A stretch of 47,000 nt of DNA from Paraktedonobacter sp964250225 (GTDB taxonomy: Bacteria; Chloroflexota; Ktedonobacteria; Ktedonobacterales; Ktedonobacteraceae). Under the pieces are notes generated by a model. It was given only the letters and a program-made list of their open reading frames with translations, was not told where the DNA came from and searched no databases. Positions 25,212 through 34,365 of the stretch are shown here, piece after piece; within the stretch, counting starts at the first letter, position 1; every line of letters starts with the position of its first letter. The translations under genes and the position numbers were made by a program. Location of the stretch: positions 1-47,000 of the forward strand of contig CAXUEY010000031.1 of NCBI GenBank assembly GCA_964250225.1, given 5' to 3'.

Positions 25212-25868
25212 ATGGCGAAAACGCGGATTATGATTGTCGATGACCACGAAGTTGTACGCATGGGCATGCGCCTGCTTTTCGAGACCGAGGACGATTTCAC
25301 GGTAGTAGGTGAAGCCAGCAACGGAGCCGAGGCCCTGGCGAAGGTTACAGTGCTGGACCCGCAGGTGATCCTGATGGATGTGCGCATGGAAAAAATGGGC
25401 GGCATCGAGGCGTGCCGCGAGATCAAGAGCCAGCATTCCCAGGTGCACATTCTGATGCTCACTTCCTATACCGACGATGACGCTGTGATGGCCTCAGTAC
25501 TCGCCGGGGCCAGCGGCTATTTGCTCAAGCACCTCAGCCGGGCCGAGCTACTGCGCTCCGTGCGTCTGGTCGCGTCGGGTCAGCAGCTCATCGACCGTGC
25601 CTCCGCGCAACAAGCTATGCAGCGGCTCACGCACACTCCCGGCAGCGAGCTGACCGAGCGCGAACGCGAAGTACTGGCCCTCGTCGCGCGCGGCTATACG
25701 AACAAGCAGATCGCCGAGACGCTCTTCGTCAGCGAAAAGACTGCGCGCAACCACGTCAGCCATATCCTGGAAAAGCTCGGCCTGGCCCGACGCAGCGAGG
25801 CAGCAGCATACGCCGTCGAGCACAGACTGGTACCACCGAAGACACCGGGTGGTGACGAGGAACGGTGA
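25212..25868 (+). CDS. NarL/LuxR-family response regulator
   Basis: 218 residues. The receiver domain has the acidic pair Asp10/Asp11, phospho-acceptor Asp56 (VILMDVRM), and the conserved Lys in LLKHLSR. The C-terminal LuxR helix-turn-helix has LTEREREVLALVARGYTNKQ then TLFVSEKTARNHVSHIL. It is the obvious partner of the histidine kinase upstream. The ATG follows GAAGGGACACG. Targets cannot be read from sequence. Confidence 0.94.
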   Translation: MAKTRIMIVDDHEVVRMGMRLLFETEDDFTVVGEASNGAEALAKVTVLDPQVILMDVRMEKMGGIEACREIKSQHSQVHILMLTSYTDDDAVMASVLAGASGYLLKHLSRAELLRSVRLVASGQQLIDRASAQQAMQRLTHTPGSELTEREREVLALVARGYTNKQIAETLFVSEKTARNHVSHILEKLGLARRSEAAAYAVEHRLVPPKTPGGDEER

Positions 25869-25902
25869 ACGCGACGAGGATTGGTAAAATAACCAGATCA
25901 GG

Positions 25903-26238
25903 TTAACGCGCCACAAACTCCATTGCCTCCCGCGCCAGCAGCGCCCATGCTACCTCAGAGGTGGGTGCCAGGGTGAGCCACTCCTTCATAGGCCGACCAT
26001 CGTGACGGGGATCGAAGCGCTCTCCATCACCAGAGGCGACAAGTGCGTCCACACGTGCTCTGGGCAGCTTGACGACGAGGTGGCCTCTCACCAGCATAGC
26101 AAAGATCTTTCCGCGGATCTTCAGCCCCGATGAGCCGAACTTCTTGCCCTCCTGCGGGGGCGTGACGCCTGGATAGTTGAGAAACTCCCCAACAAGGTCA
26201 GCAAAACGCTCTTCCGGCGCGATGGATGGCTGATTCAT
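25903..26238 (-). CDS. TfoX N-terminal domain protein
   Basis: 111 residues from the ATG at 26238, which follows GGGAGG. The pattern (PGVTPPQEGKKFGSSGLKI, KIFAMLVRGHLVVKLP, GRPMKEWLTL) is that of stand-alone TfoX-N proteins, whose biochemical role is not established. Convergent with the response regulator. Longer frames start at 26262 or 26397, but a likely promoter (26264-26292) argues against them. Confidence 0.82.
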   Translation of the reverse strand: MNQPSIAPEERFADLVGEFLNYPGVTPPQEGKKFGSSGLKIRGKIFAMLVRGHLVVKLPRARVDALVASGDGERFDPRHDGRPMKEWLTLAPTSEVAWALLAREAMEFVAR

Positions 26239-26263
26239 GGAATAAATACCTCCCTTACTCATA

Positions 26264-26292
26264 ATTTTACCCCATCTTTTGCAAAAAACCAA
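26264..26292 (-). promoter_or_regulatory. Promoter of the TfoX-N gene
   Basis: On minus, TTGGTT (26287-26292), 17 bases, TAAAAT (26264-26269). Weak -35, good -10. Confidence 0.4.
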
Positions 26293-26424
26293 TGTATCTA
26301 TGATGAAAATCCTCGATGAATTTTCAATAGAATGGCTCACTCCCCTGCCACAGCCCCCTGTGCGGGAAACGATCTCATTGCGTTTATAGAGCACCAATCT
26401 GGCCCAAAACGCATCGCAAACTGC

Positions 26425-26454
26425 TGGTCAAAAACGCACTCCATATCTTATAAT
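26425..26454 (+). promoter_or_regulatory. Promoter of the NB-ARC/LuxR regulator
   Basis: TGGTCA (26425-26430), 18 bases, perfect TATAAT (26449-26454). Confidence 0.5.
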
Positions 26455-26506
26455 TTGTGGAGGTTAGATAGAGAGGCCTGTAGACCGCAACAGAGCTACA
26501 CTCTAT

Positions 26507-29263
26507 TTGCATAATCAAGCATTCGATGGTATACACAAACCAGGCTATTACCACCGGGTTGATCATAACGGAAAGCGAGAAGATCGCGTGAGTCAGCCGA
26601 AACAGCAAAAAAGCGCGCACCATGCTCTTTCATCCTCAGTGCTTGTCGGACGCGAGCGGGAGATTCAGGATGGATTGCTGCTTTTACAGTGTCCTGATGT
26701 GCGTCTGTTGACCCTAACGGGCATTGGAGGCGTGGGCAAAACGCGTCTGGCTCAGGCGCTTGTGGAAAAAGCTCGCTCCTCTTTTGCTGATGGCGCCCTC
26801 AGTATTTCACTGGCATCTCTCAAGCATCCCGACCTTCTCATTGCCACGCTGCTGCAGGAACTGGGCGCACAAGAGGAGCTTGAACAATCACCACACGCCA
26901 CCCTTTGTGCATTTTTACTCGCAAAACATCTTTTGCTCTTTCTCGATAATTTTGAGCAAATCGTTGCAGGAGCGCCCCTACTTATCGATCTCCTGGAACA
27001 CTGCCCCAGCTTGAAAATGCTCGTCACCAGCAGAGAAACGTTGCGCGTGCGCGATGAATATGTCTGCCAGGTTCGCCCGTTGCCACTGCCTGATCTCGCC
27101 TCGCCAGCAGGCCCGGCGAAATTGCCTGACAATCCCGCGCTCCAACTGTTTGTGCAGCGTGTTCAGTTCATGCAACCTGCGTTGCCCCTCACAGAGGATA
27201 CACTGCGGGCTATGGCTGAAATATGTGTGCGGCTGGATGGGATTCCGCTGGCAATAGAACTGGCTGCCGTCCGCTGCCAGCTCTTCTCACCCCAGGCCCT
27301 TTTACAGCGTCTAGAACACCGTCTACACATTCTCACCCACAACATGCGCGACCTGCCACTACGTCAACAGACCCTGCGCAATACGCTCGCCTGGAGCTAT
27401 GACTTATTGTCCGATGAGGAGCAGCGCCTCTTCAGGTGCCTCGCCATTTTTTCCGGCGGCTGCACACTGGAAGCGGCGGAATGCGTGTGTGGTGGGCGAG
27501 CAGACTTTCTGGATGTACTGACCTCGTTGCTGGAAAAAAATCTTCTGCAACGCGACGCTTCTTCCTCAGGAGAAACACGCCTGCGCATGCTGGAGACGAT
27601 TCGCGAATATGGGCAGGAATGTCTCCAGGCCAGTGCTGACTATCGAGAAATACAGCATCTCCACGCCGCCTGCTATCTACGCCTGGCTGAGCAAGCAGAA
27701 GCATATCTGGCAGAGCCAGAAGGATCGATCTGGTTACAACGCCTGGGAGCTGAGATCGATAACATACGCCAGGCGTTGAACTGGTGGAAAGCGCGCGGGG
27801 AAGATGAAAAGATTTTACGCGTGGGAAGCGCGCTCAAACATTTCTGGTTACGCAACGGGTATGGACGCGAGGGCTACCATTGGATGAAAGAGGCATTGCC
27901 CACCCTACCAGCCAACATGGTGCAATTGCGCGCGAAGGCACTGCTGACCATCAGCATACTCGCTCCTTACGCTGGTCAATCCGCTCAACGCACAACGTTC
28001 TGTCGGGAAAGTCTGCACCTATTTCAGGAACTGCAGGATCGGCGCGGCATAGCTGAAACTCTCCATGAACTCGGCCACGCGGCCAGTGGGCAGGGGAAGT
28101 ACGCTGAAGCGCAGCAACTACATGCCGAAAGCCTGGCTCTCTGGCAAGAAATCCGCGATCAGCAGGGAGTCGCCAACGCCAAACTTGCGCTCGCGCAGGC
28201 ACTTCACGCTCAAAGCACGCACCACGAGGCCTATACGCTGGGCCAGGAGAGCTTGCAGCTTTTTAAGGACCTGAACAATCGCCGGGGCATCGCTCAGGTG
28301 CTGAGTCTATTGGCTTTTATCGCTGGCTATTACCAGGAACATCCCAAAGCCATAGCCCTTGCTGAAGAGAGCTTGCATATCCTCAAAGCAGAGGGACAGG
28401 CATGGGAAGTGGCCGCACAACTCCACTATGTCGCTGAACTGGCTCTGCGCCAGAACAACGGCGAGCGCGCACTGGCCTGCGCTGAGGAAAGTTTGTGCAT
28501 CTCGCAACGCGTAGGAAACCGGGAAGCGATGGCCAGAGCACATCATCTACTCGCCCAGATCCAGTGGAGAAGACAAGGCAATACAGTCAGCAGACCCCTG
28601 TTAGAACAAAGCCTGGCGCTGTACGAAGAGCTTGATAACCAGGAAGGGATCGCTCTCGTACTGCTCAATATGGCCCAGGAAGCTTTGCAACACAAACGTT
28701 ACCAGACAGCGCGCACCCTCCTGGAACGCTGCTTCCAGATCCTTGCTCAGCAAGAGAATAAGCCCGCGCTCATCGAGAACCTCGCGGCCTTAGCACACCT
28801 GGCTGCAGCAGAGGGGCGGCCAGATTGGACTATCCACCTGATGGCAGCCAGTGATGCCCTGCGTGAGGCCATTGGGCGACCGCCACGTCCCTTGAAAGAT
28901 GCCTACAGACGCATTGCTACGCTTGTTGCCACACCACCCGATGAAAAGAGCTTTGCCAGGATCTGGGCAGAAGGGCGAGCCATGACCCCGCAACAGGCCT
29001 TTGCACTGGGCGTGCCAGCTGTATCCAGCACGCATCCTGACTGTCAGGAGCACGCATCCCTCTCTTCCCCGGCTCGGCTGACGGTTCGCGAACGCGAAGT
29101 CTTGCGTCTGCTCACAACCGGATTGACCAATCCACAAATTGCTGAGCGCCTGGTGATCAGCCCGGTGACCGTCAATGCGCACGTGCGCTCAATCTACAAT
29201 AAACTTGAGGTGACATCACGTAGCGCCGCGACCCGCTATGCCCTGCTCCATCAGCTGGTCTGA
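26507..29263 (+). CDS. Large ATPase regulator: NB-ARC, TPR repeats, LuxR HTH
   Basis: Up to 918 residues. The P-loop is GIGGVGKT (72-79) with a Walker B LLLFLDNFEQI near 143. A winged-helix segment of STAND ATPases follows, then many TPR units (about 430-780) and a C-terminal LuxR DNA-binding domain (LTVREREVLRLLTTGLTNPQ then ERLVISPVTVNAHVRSIYNK). It is a STAND-type transcription factor that probably responds to a ligand or protein through the TPR array. The start is uncertain: TTG at 26507 has no site; GTG at 26588 (after GAGAAG) is plausible and keeps all domains. It ends 75 bases before the scaffold gap. Confidence 0.9.
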   Translation: MHNQAFDGIHKPGYYHRVDHNGKREDRVSQPKQQKSAHHALSSSVLVGREREIQDGLLLLQCPDVRLLTLTGIGGVGKTRLAQALVEKARSSFADGALSISLASLKHPDLLIATLLQELGAQEELEQSPHATLCAFLLAKHLLLFLDNFEQIVAGAPLLIDLLEHCPSLKMLVTSRETLRVRDEYVCQVRPLPLPDLASPAGPAKLPDNPALQLFVQRVQFMQPALPLTEDTLRAMAEICVRLDGIPLAIELAAVRCQLFSPQALLQRLEHRLHILTHNMRDLPLRQQTLRNTLAWSYDLLSDEEQRLFRCLAIFSGGCTLEAAECVCGGRADFLDVLTSLLEKNLLQRDASSSGETRLRMLETIREYGQECLQASADYREIQHLHAACYLRLAEQAEAYLAEPEGSIWLQRLGAEIDNIRQALNWWKARGEDEKILRVGSALKHFWLRNGYGREGYHWMKEALPTLPANMVQLRAKALLTISILAPYAGQSAQRTTFCRESLHLFQELQDRRGIAETLHELGHAASGQGKYAEAQQLHAESLALWQEIRDQQGVANAKLALAQALHAQSTHHEAYTLGQESLQLFKDLNNRRGIAQVLSLLAFIAGYYQEHPKAIALAEESLHILKAEGQAWEVAAQLHYVAELALRQNNGERALACAEESLCISQRVGNREAMARAHHLLAQIQWRRQGNTVSRPLLEQSLALYEELDNQEGIALVLLNMAQEALQHKRYQTARTLLERCFQILAQQENKPALIENLAALAHLAAAEGRPDWTIHLMAASDALREAIGRPPRPLKDAYRRIATLVATPPDEKSFARIWAEGRAMTPQQAFALGVPAVSSTHPDCQEHASLSSPARLTVREREVLRLLTTGLTNPQIAERLVISPVTVNAHVRSIYNKLEVTSRSAATRYALLHQLV

Positions 29264-29304
29264 CTATCCCCATCTCGTTCAAAGGGATAACAGCCAGTTT
29301 CCCT

Positions 29305-29338
29305 ACCTTCTCGTTCAAATGAACGATATCCCATCTGC
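29305..29338. repeat. 34-bp direct repeat, left copy at scaffold gap
   Basis: Identical to 29439-29472 on the other side of the Ns. It contains a hairpin TCGTTCA-aa-TGAACGA (29311-29326). A partial relative (TCTCGTTCAAA) also occurs near 29273. Confidence 0.95.
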
Positions 29339-29438
29339 NNNNNNNNNNNNNNNNNNNNNNNNNNNNNNNNNNNNNNNNNNNNNNNNNNNNNNNNNNNNNN
29401 NNNNNNNNNNNNNNNNNNNNNNNNNNNNNNNNNNNNNN
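29339..29438. other. Scaffold gap of exactly 100 Ns
   Basis: A 100-N run is the conventional placeholder for a gap of unknown size. Both edges carry the same 34 bases, so the two contigs either overlap or end in a tandem repeat. Confidence 0.99.
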
Positions 29439-29472
29439 ACCTTCTCGTTCAAATGAACGATATCCCATCTGC
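29439..29472. repeat. 34-bp direct repeat, right copy at scaffold gap
   Basis: Exact copy of 29305-29338, including the TCGTTCA/TGAACGA hairpin. Confidence 0.95.
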
Positions 29473-29516
29473 TAGCTGAGATCGCCAGAGAGCCACAATA
29501 ATTCTCCATTCAAACG

Positions 29517-30539
29517 ATGCGCAAACAGGCCTTTCCCATCTACACTCTTTACCAGAAAGAGTTTTACACACATGCAGAAAGCATGGATAAAAGGATTGCA
29601 TCATTGAAAAAGCACAAAAGCGCAAAAACTTCCCCGGAACGTTCACCTTTTACCTTCGCAAAAGCGACCAGCCCGGACCAGAAACACCCCGAACGTAACG
29701 AAGACTATGTTCTGACTGATCGAGGAAGCGGCCTGGCCGTGATCTGTGATGGCGTCGGTTGCGTAAGTGGTGCTGGTCAGGCCGCGCGTATAGCGGCCAG
29801 GGCCGTGAGCACGAGCTGGAAAGGCATGCTCACTCAATGTGCCGCGACACCTTCTCATTCTACCGTCCCTGCACGCGATCTTGAAAACGCAGTGCAGCAG
29901 TTGCTTGAAGAGGCCAATCAAGCCGTACTTGCCCTGGAAAAGCGCCTGGCGCAAAAACATCAGGAGGAGCAGTCCGCAGAGAAAAAAAACGGGGCAGCGA
30001 CGACCATTGCGCTGGCTCTGTTCTATCCACACCACACTGGCTATCTCATGGTCTATGCGCATATTGGGGATAGTCGCATCTACCTTCTGCGCAAAGACGC
30101 GGCAATCCAACGCCTGACCGTCGATGATGGCTACTTCCCCTGGATCGTAAACAAAGGCGAACTGAGTGAGCAGGACGCCTGGCGCATTGACCAGGCCAGT
30201 TCTGCGGACCAGCTCTCTGAGGCGGACCGCGAGCATTTTGAGAAGCGTAATAAGATCTCGCAGTCTCTAGGAGATGAGCCTATCACCTTGCACGTGGGCC
30301 AGCTTGTGCTCTGTCCCGGTGACCGCATTCTGCTCAGCACCGATGGCATTCATGATAATCTTACCGACGCTGAGATCGAAGTAGTGTTACGCACAGGCGC
30401 GCGCACAACTGTGGCAAAGGCGCTCGTGCAGCAGGCTCTCACACGTTCTCAGCAAGGTGAAACTGTCCATATCCGCGCGAAGACAGACGATATGAGCGCC
30501 ATTGTGATCACCTGCCACTTCTCACCAGCTAGTAAATAA
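29517..30539 (+). CDS. PP2C-family protein phosphatase
   Basis: 340 residues from 29517, or 318 from the ATG at 29583; neither has a good ribosome site and the gap lies just upstream. The metal-dependent phosphatase motifs are RNEDYVL, VICDGVG (a variant of ADGMGG), AHIGDSRIYLL and LLSTDGIHDNLTD. Cytoplasmic. It would reverse Ser/Thr phosphorylation set by kinases such as those in this window; the direct substrate is unknown. It precedes the MFS gene by 43 bases and may be co-transcribed with it. Confidence 0.88.
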   Translation: MRKQAFPIYTLYQKEFYTHAESMDKRIASLKKHKSAKTSPERSPFTFAKATSPDQKHPERNEDYVLTDRGSGLAVICDGVGCVSGAGQAARIAARAVSTSWKGMLTQCAATPSHSTVPARDLENAVQQLLEEANQAVLALEKRLAQKHQEEQSAEKKNGAATTIALALFYPHHTGYLMVYAHIGDSRIYLLRKDAAIQRLTVDDGYFPWIVNKGELSEQDAWRIDQASSADQLSEADREHFEKRNKISQSLGDEPITLHVGQLVLCPGDRILLSTDGIHDNLTDAEIEVVLRTGARTTVAKALVQQALTRSQQGETVHIRAKTDDMSAIVITCHFSPASK

Positions 30540-30582
30540 TCAATTGTCAGCAAATGCTGTTTTCCATACATAAAGGAGATAT

Positions 30583-31905
30583 ATGGATACAATAACCAGG
30601 CCCGCGCCCTCCCCATCCAAATCGGCGTTCTTCATCAACCGCAACTTTGTCCTGCTCTGGATGGGACAAAGCATCTCCGTGCTTGGCGATTATGTCTTCG
30701 ACACGACTCTGACCCTCTGGATCGCCACGCTCATCGCCAGAGGGCAGAGCTGGGCGCCCCTGGCCGTCAGCGGCGTCCTGTTAGCGGCAGCGATCCCCAT
30801 GTTGATCTTCGGTCCACTCGCCGGGGTCTTCGCGGATCGCTGGGATAAGCGCCGGACGATGTTGCGCATGGATGCCCTGCGCGCTTTCCTGATTGCCGCG
30901 CTGATTGTGCTCCCATTCCTCAAAAATCAGCTCTCTGTGACGTTCCAACTCTTCATGATCTACACGATTGTTTTCTGCGCCACTCTCTGCGCCCAATTCT
31001 TTCAACCATCGCGTGTTTCACTCATCAGTGAGATTGTGGATGAGCCGCAGCAAGCGCGGGCCAGTGGCATGTCACAGGTCAGTATGAATCTGGCAATCAT
31101 CATTGGTCCTGCGCTCGCGGCCTCTCTGTTTTTTACGCTCGGCATCTACTGGGCCTTGCTCCTGAATGCGCTCTCATTCGCTGCCTCATACCTGTGCGTT
31201 CTGGCCGTGCGAATACAAGAACCAGCAGCAAACAGCGGCACGTCTTTATTGGAGAAAACCGGCTTCTGGCGCGAATTTGGCGAGGGACTGAGCTTCTACA
31301 GGCAAAATCGGATCGCGCTGACGATTGGCATTTCAGCGATGCTCTACGCGCTAGGAGGTGGCCTGGGAAATGCGATTTTTGTCTTCTTCGCCATCCAGAA
31401 CCTGCACATTCCAACAGCTCTTTATGGAACAATCACAAGTGCCCTCGGCGTGGGTTCCATTTGTGGAGCGCTTCTCGCGACATTTCTGGCTGGCCGCCTG
31501 GGTTCTGTCCGCCTCTTCTGGCTCGGCATGATCAGCGCTGGCATACTCTTCCTTGTCTATTCACGTCTGAATAGCTTCCCCCCTGCTCTGGTTATTGATT
31601 TTATGCTGGGCATCCCCCTCACAACACTCTATACAGTAGTTGGGCCCATCATCATGCATATCACGCCCCGTCCCCTGCTCGGACGTGTGACAAGCATTCT
31701 CAGTCTCTGTCAGAGCTTCTTCAATATGATCGCGACTATCATGGCGGGTATATTGGCCAGTACCTTCCTCCGAGACTTTCACACAAGTATTCTCGGAATT
31801 CCATTTGGTACATATGATACACTTATCACTGTCGAAGGTCTCTTACTCCTCTCTAGCGGTATCTATGCTATGTTTAATCTACGCTATTTGCACATGGATG
31901 GTTGA
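30583..31905 (+). CDS. MFS transporter (MFS_3-like exporter)
   Basis: 440 residues with 10-12 hydrophobic helices. The family motif between TM2 and TM3 is GPLAGVFADRWDKRRTM. The N-terminus RNFVLLWMGQSISVLGDYVF is typical of the group that includes macrolide and enterobactin exporters. The substrate is unknown; in this setting a drug or metabolite exporter is likely. The ATG follows AAAGGAGATAT. It is convergent with the adenine methylase gene (35 bases between stops). Confidence 0.9.
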   Translation: MDTITRPAPSPSKSAFFINRNFVLLWMGQSISVLGDYVFDTTLTLWIATLIARGQSWAPLAVSGVLLAAAIPMLIFGPLAGVFADRWDKRRTMLRMDALRAFLIAALIVLPFLKNQLSVTFQLFMIYTIVFCATLCAQFFQPSRVSLISEIVDEPQQARASGMSQVSMNLAIIIGPALAASLFFTLGIYWALLLNALSFAASYLCVLAVRIQEPAANSGTSLLEKTGFWREFGEGLSFYRQNRIALTIGISAMLYALGGGLGNAIFVFFAIQNLHIPTALYGTITSALGVGSICGALLATFLAGRLGSVRLFWLGMISAGILFLVYSRLNSFPPALVIDFMLGIPLTTLYTVVGPIIMHITPRPLLGRVTSILSLCQSFFNMIATIMAGILASTFLRDFHTSILGIPFGTYDTLITVEGLLLLSSGIYAMFNLRYLHMDG

Positions 31906-31940
31906 ACCCGATATGGAACACCCACAAGAGTTCCATCGAA

Positions 31941-33092
31941 TTATGCTGGACTCTCTGCAAATGTTGTGTAATTCATAATCATCAAATGCTCAGCCTCGCG
32001 TTTATTGCGAGCCTGAAAGTTGACCAGGTACTTCTTCTCAAACGCTTGCACGTACAGCCCGCTCTGCCCATAGAGGGATTGGATCAGGGGCGTGTTCTTG
32101 ATGATGAGCAGGAATTTCGCCGGGCAGCGCGTGAGCAGGTAGTTAGCCAGCCGCTCCTGGTCGTGGGGCTGAAATTCGTTACGCATATACGTGCTGAAAT
32201 CGCTGTCGTAAGGCGGGTCGAGAAAGAGAAAGTCCCCTGCCTGGGGTGGATGCTTCTCCAAAAACGTCTCGAAATCCAGGTTTTCGATCACCACGCCGCG
32301 CAAATGCTCCTGTAAAGCAGGTGTACTCAGCGCGGCGATTTTGCGCGCCAGGCCTTTGCGGTTATATGTGATACCGCCATATGGCACGTTAAACTGACCC
32401 TGCCGATTGTAGCGAAACATCGAGGCATACGCGTTCTCGCGCACAAAATAGAAGATGGCCGAGGCCACGTCCGGCGTGATAGCGTATGTCTCCAGATGAT
32501 TATAGAGGTGGCGCAGGTGCATATAAAAAGCGCTTTTCAACGCGCTTTCCAGATTAGCGAGAATATCATGCTCCGGTAAGCGCCATTTCTGTCGCTCCAA
32601 ATGCTGCATACGTTGGATCTTGCTCAGAAGATTGCGTTGCAGTTCGCGGAGGAAATTTTCGACGTTTTTCTCGCAGATCAGCGCACACATGGCGCAAAGT
32701 TCGCGCTGCTGGTCACGCAGAAAGACCTGGAGCCGTGTTTCCAGCTCTACACGCTCACACTTCCCCGTCGAAAACGCAGTATAGAGCATCACCAGTTCGT
32801 CAGCGTGGCGTTCGGCCAGGTCGCTAAGCGCCTGCCAGCTCTGGAGCAGCAGCATCAGGGTGTGCAGAAAAGCGGGATCTTGCTGCGCGACCATGCGATA
32901 GAACTGGACCAGTTCGCCAGAACGGTCATTAATCAGCTTTTCGGGCGCCTCAACCGAGAAGAAGACGGCGCCCCCGCCGACAAATGGCTCGTAGTAGCGC
33001 TGAAAAGCTGGCAGCATGGGCAGGATATATTTCAGCTCCTGCTCTTTGCCGCCGGTCCATTTGAGCAGCGAGTGCAAGCGTTTAGAGAACAA
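31941..33092 (-). CDS. Dam-type DNA N6-adenine methylase (D12 class)
   Basis: 383 residues, longer than E. coli Dam (278) because of a helical insert (about 60-200). Motifs are LLKWTGGKEQEL near the N-terminus (AdoMet and helix), EPFVGGGAVFF, and the catalytic LFLDPPYDSDF. It should methylate adenine in a short DNA target; the target cannot be read. No restriction endonuclease is adjacent. Start is TTG at 33092, directly after an in-frame stop; a TTG at 33077 is possible. It overlaps the nitroreductase end by 11 bases, implying coupling as the last gene of a four-gene operon. Confidence 0.87.
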   Translation of the reverse strand: MFSKRLHSLLKWTGGKEQELKYILPMLPAFQRYYEPFVGGGAVFFSVEAPEKLINDRSGELVQFYRMVAQQDPAFLHTLMLLLQSWQALSDLAERHADELVMLYTAFSTGKCERVELETRLQVFLRDQQRELCAMCALICEKNVENFLRELQRNLLSKIQRMQHLERQKWRLPEHDILANLESALKSAFYMHLRHLYNHLETYAITPDVASAIFYFVRENAYASMFRYNRQGQFNVPYGGITYNRKGLARKIAALSTPALQEHLRGVVIENLDFETFLEKHPPQAGDFLFLDPPYDSDFSTYMRNEFQPHDQERLANYLLTRCPAKFLLIIKNTPLIQSLYGQSGLYVQAFEKKYLVNFQARNKREAEHLMIMNYTTFAESPA

Positions 33093-33807
33093 TCATCGCC
33101 TCATCTAAGGTCTTTTTGGATATGATCGGCACACGACAATCGGACGCGGGATAGCCCACAGGCAGCACCACATACGGCTTCTCGTTGCGAGGCCGCCCCA
33201 ATAAATCGCGCAGAAAACCCATCGGGTTGGGCGTATGCGTCAGCACAGCCAACCCCGCCTGTTGGAGGCTGGCTATAAGAAGTCCAACGGCGATGCCTAC
33301 GGATTCGTTGGTGTAGTAATGTTTGATACGCTCGTCTTCCTGGTTTGGGTCGCCGTTCTCCAGCGTGGGAGACTCTTTCAGGCCGTAGTCCTCTTTGAAA
33401 ACGACGATCAGATAGGGCGCGATCTCGATAAATTCTTTATGCCAGTCGGTCCCCAACGGGGCTAACGCGGCCAACCACGCGGGCGGAAAACGATGCTCGT
33501 AGCTCGCGCGCTCCTCAACCTCGACCAGTTCGCGCATACGCTGCTTCATCGCCTGGTCGCGCACCACGACGAATTTCCAGGGCTGCTGATTGGCCCCCGA
33601 AGGCGCTGTCATGGCGGTGGCGATGGCGTTCTCGATCAGTTCAAAGGGCACGGGATCGGTCGAGAACGCGCGCACCGAACGCCGTCTCCGCATGCTGGCC
33701 AGAAAGTCACGCGAATGTTGCAGCGCCTCTTCCGGGTCCGGGCGCTGGTAGCGCAATGGCTCGAATGGATAGCGACTGGTGGATTCTCCGGTGTTGGATT
33801 CGCTCAT
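33082..33807 (-). CDS. Nitroreductase-fold, iodotyrosine deiodinase-like flavoenzyme
   Basis: 241 residues. FMN-binding residues lie in RRRSVRAFS and TAPSGANQQPWKF. The sequence follows mammalian and bacterial iodotyrosine deiodinase (IYD) through YYTNESVGIAVGLLIASL, THTPNPM..L and GRPRNEKPYVVLPVGYPA. The substrate-clamping Glu, Tyr and Lys of IYD (157, 161, 182 in human) appear as Glu99, Tyr103 and Lys124, with identical 4- and 21-residue spacing. It may reductively dehalogenate halotyrosines or similar phenols. The ATG follows GAGGG. Third gene of a four-gene operon. Confidence 0.87.
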   Translation of the reverse strand: MSESNTGESTSRYPFEPLRYQRPDPEEALQHSRDFLASMRRRRSVRAFSTDPVPFELIENAIATAMTAPSGANQQPWKFVVVRDQAMKQRMRELVEVEERASYEHRFPPAWLAALAPLGTDWHKEFIEIAPYLIVVFKEDYGLKESPTLENGDPNQEDERIKHYYTNESVGIAVGLLIASLQQAGLAVLTHTPNPMGFLRDLLGRPRNEKPYVVLPVGYPASDCRVPIISKKTLDEAMIVL

Positions 33808-33822
33808 GATACATACCCTCTT

Positions 33823-34365
33823 CTAAAGAATTTGCCGAATAGCCTGATAGTGTTGCGCGAATTTCTGCTGCGACAGATTGGGAAAAAGCTTGTCATATGG
33901 GGGGTTGCCAATTTTGCTGAGCACATCCTGATATGCCCCATCTAGTTCTACCACATCAATAAATCCCTTTCGAATAAGCAACTGCATGTCTACAATATCC
34001 TGCGGATTTGCTCGCTGTGCTTTGGACAAGGCAGTGCCGTACCAATCAAAATAGAATGCGTCCACCTGATCGTAGCGCTTGATAAATTGTGAGCGTGCCT
34101 CCCATTGAGCTGGCAAAGGCATAAAATCGCCAGGAGAGGCAAATTCGATATTCATATTCAAGCGCTGCTTTAATTGCGCAATCTGTGCGGTTAGATTCGT
34201 TGGGTCAGATGTAATCTGAATATCAAGGGTTTGCCCAGAACGGATACCCGCATGCACCAGCGCGGCGCCACCAACGAGATACAATCGCCCTGGCTGTCTG
34301 GTACGTCCAACCTCGACCAGAAATCGCTCGATTTCCGGCTGTCCTACGTTCTGCCTCATACTCAT
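33823..34365 (-). CDS. Nucleotidyltransferase-superfamily (DUF6036-like) protein
   Basis: 180 residues. VGGAALVHAG (31-40) and TLDIQI (46-51) correspond to the GG and T-x-D-x-D motifs of minimal nucleotidyltransferases, as in AbiEii/MenT-like and DUF6036 proteins. Asp48 is present, but the second metal-binding Asp is Gln50, so catalysis is doubtful or altered. Its ATG overlaps the end of the upstream gene by four bases, a toxin-antitoxin-like pairing. Lies 15 bases before the nitroreductase. Family placement is by motif only. Confidence 0.7.
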   Translation of the reverse strand: MSMRQNVGQPEIERFLVEVGRTRQPGRLYLVGGAALVHAGIRSGQTLDIQITSDPTNLTAQIAQLKQRLNMNIEFASPGDFMPLPAQWEARSQFIKRYDQVDAFYFDWYGTALSKAQRANPQDIVDMQLLIRKGFIDVVELDGAYQDVLSKIGNPPYDKLFPNLSQQKFAQHYQAIRQIL

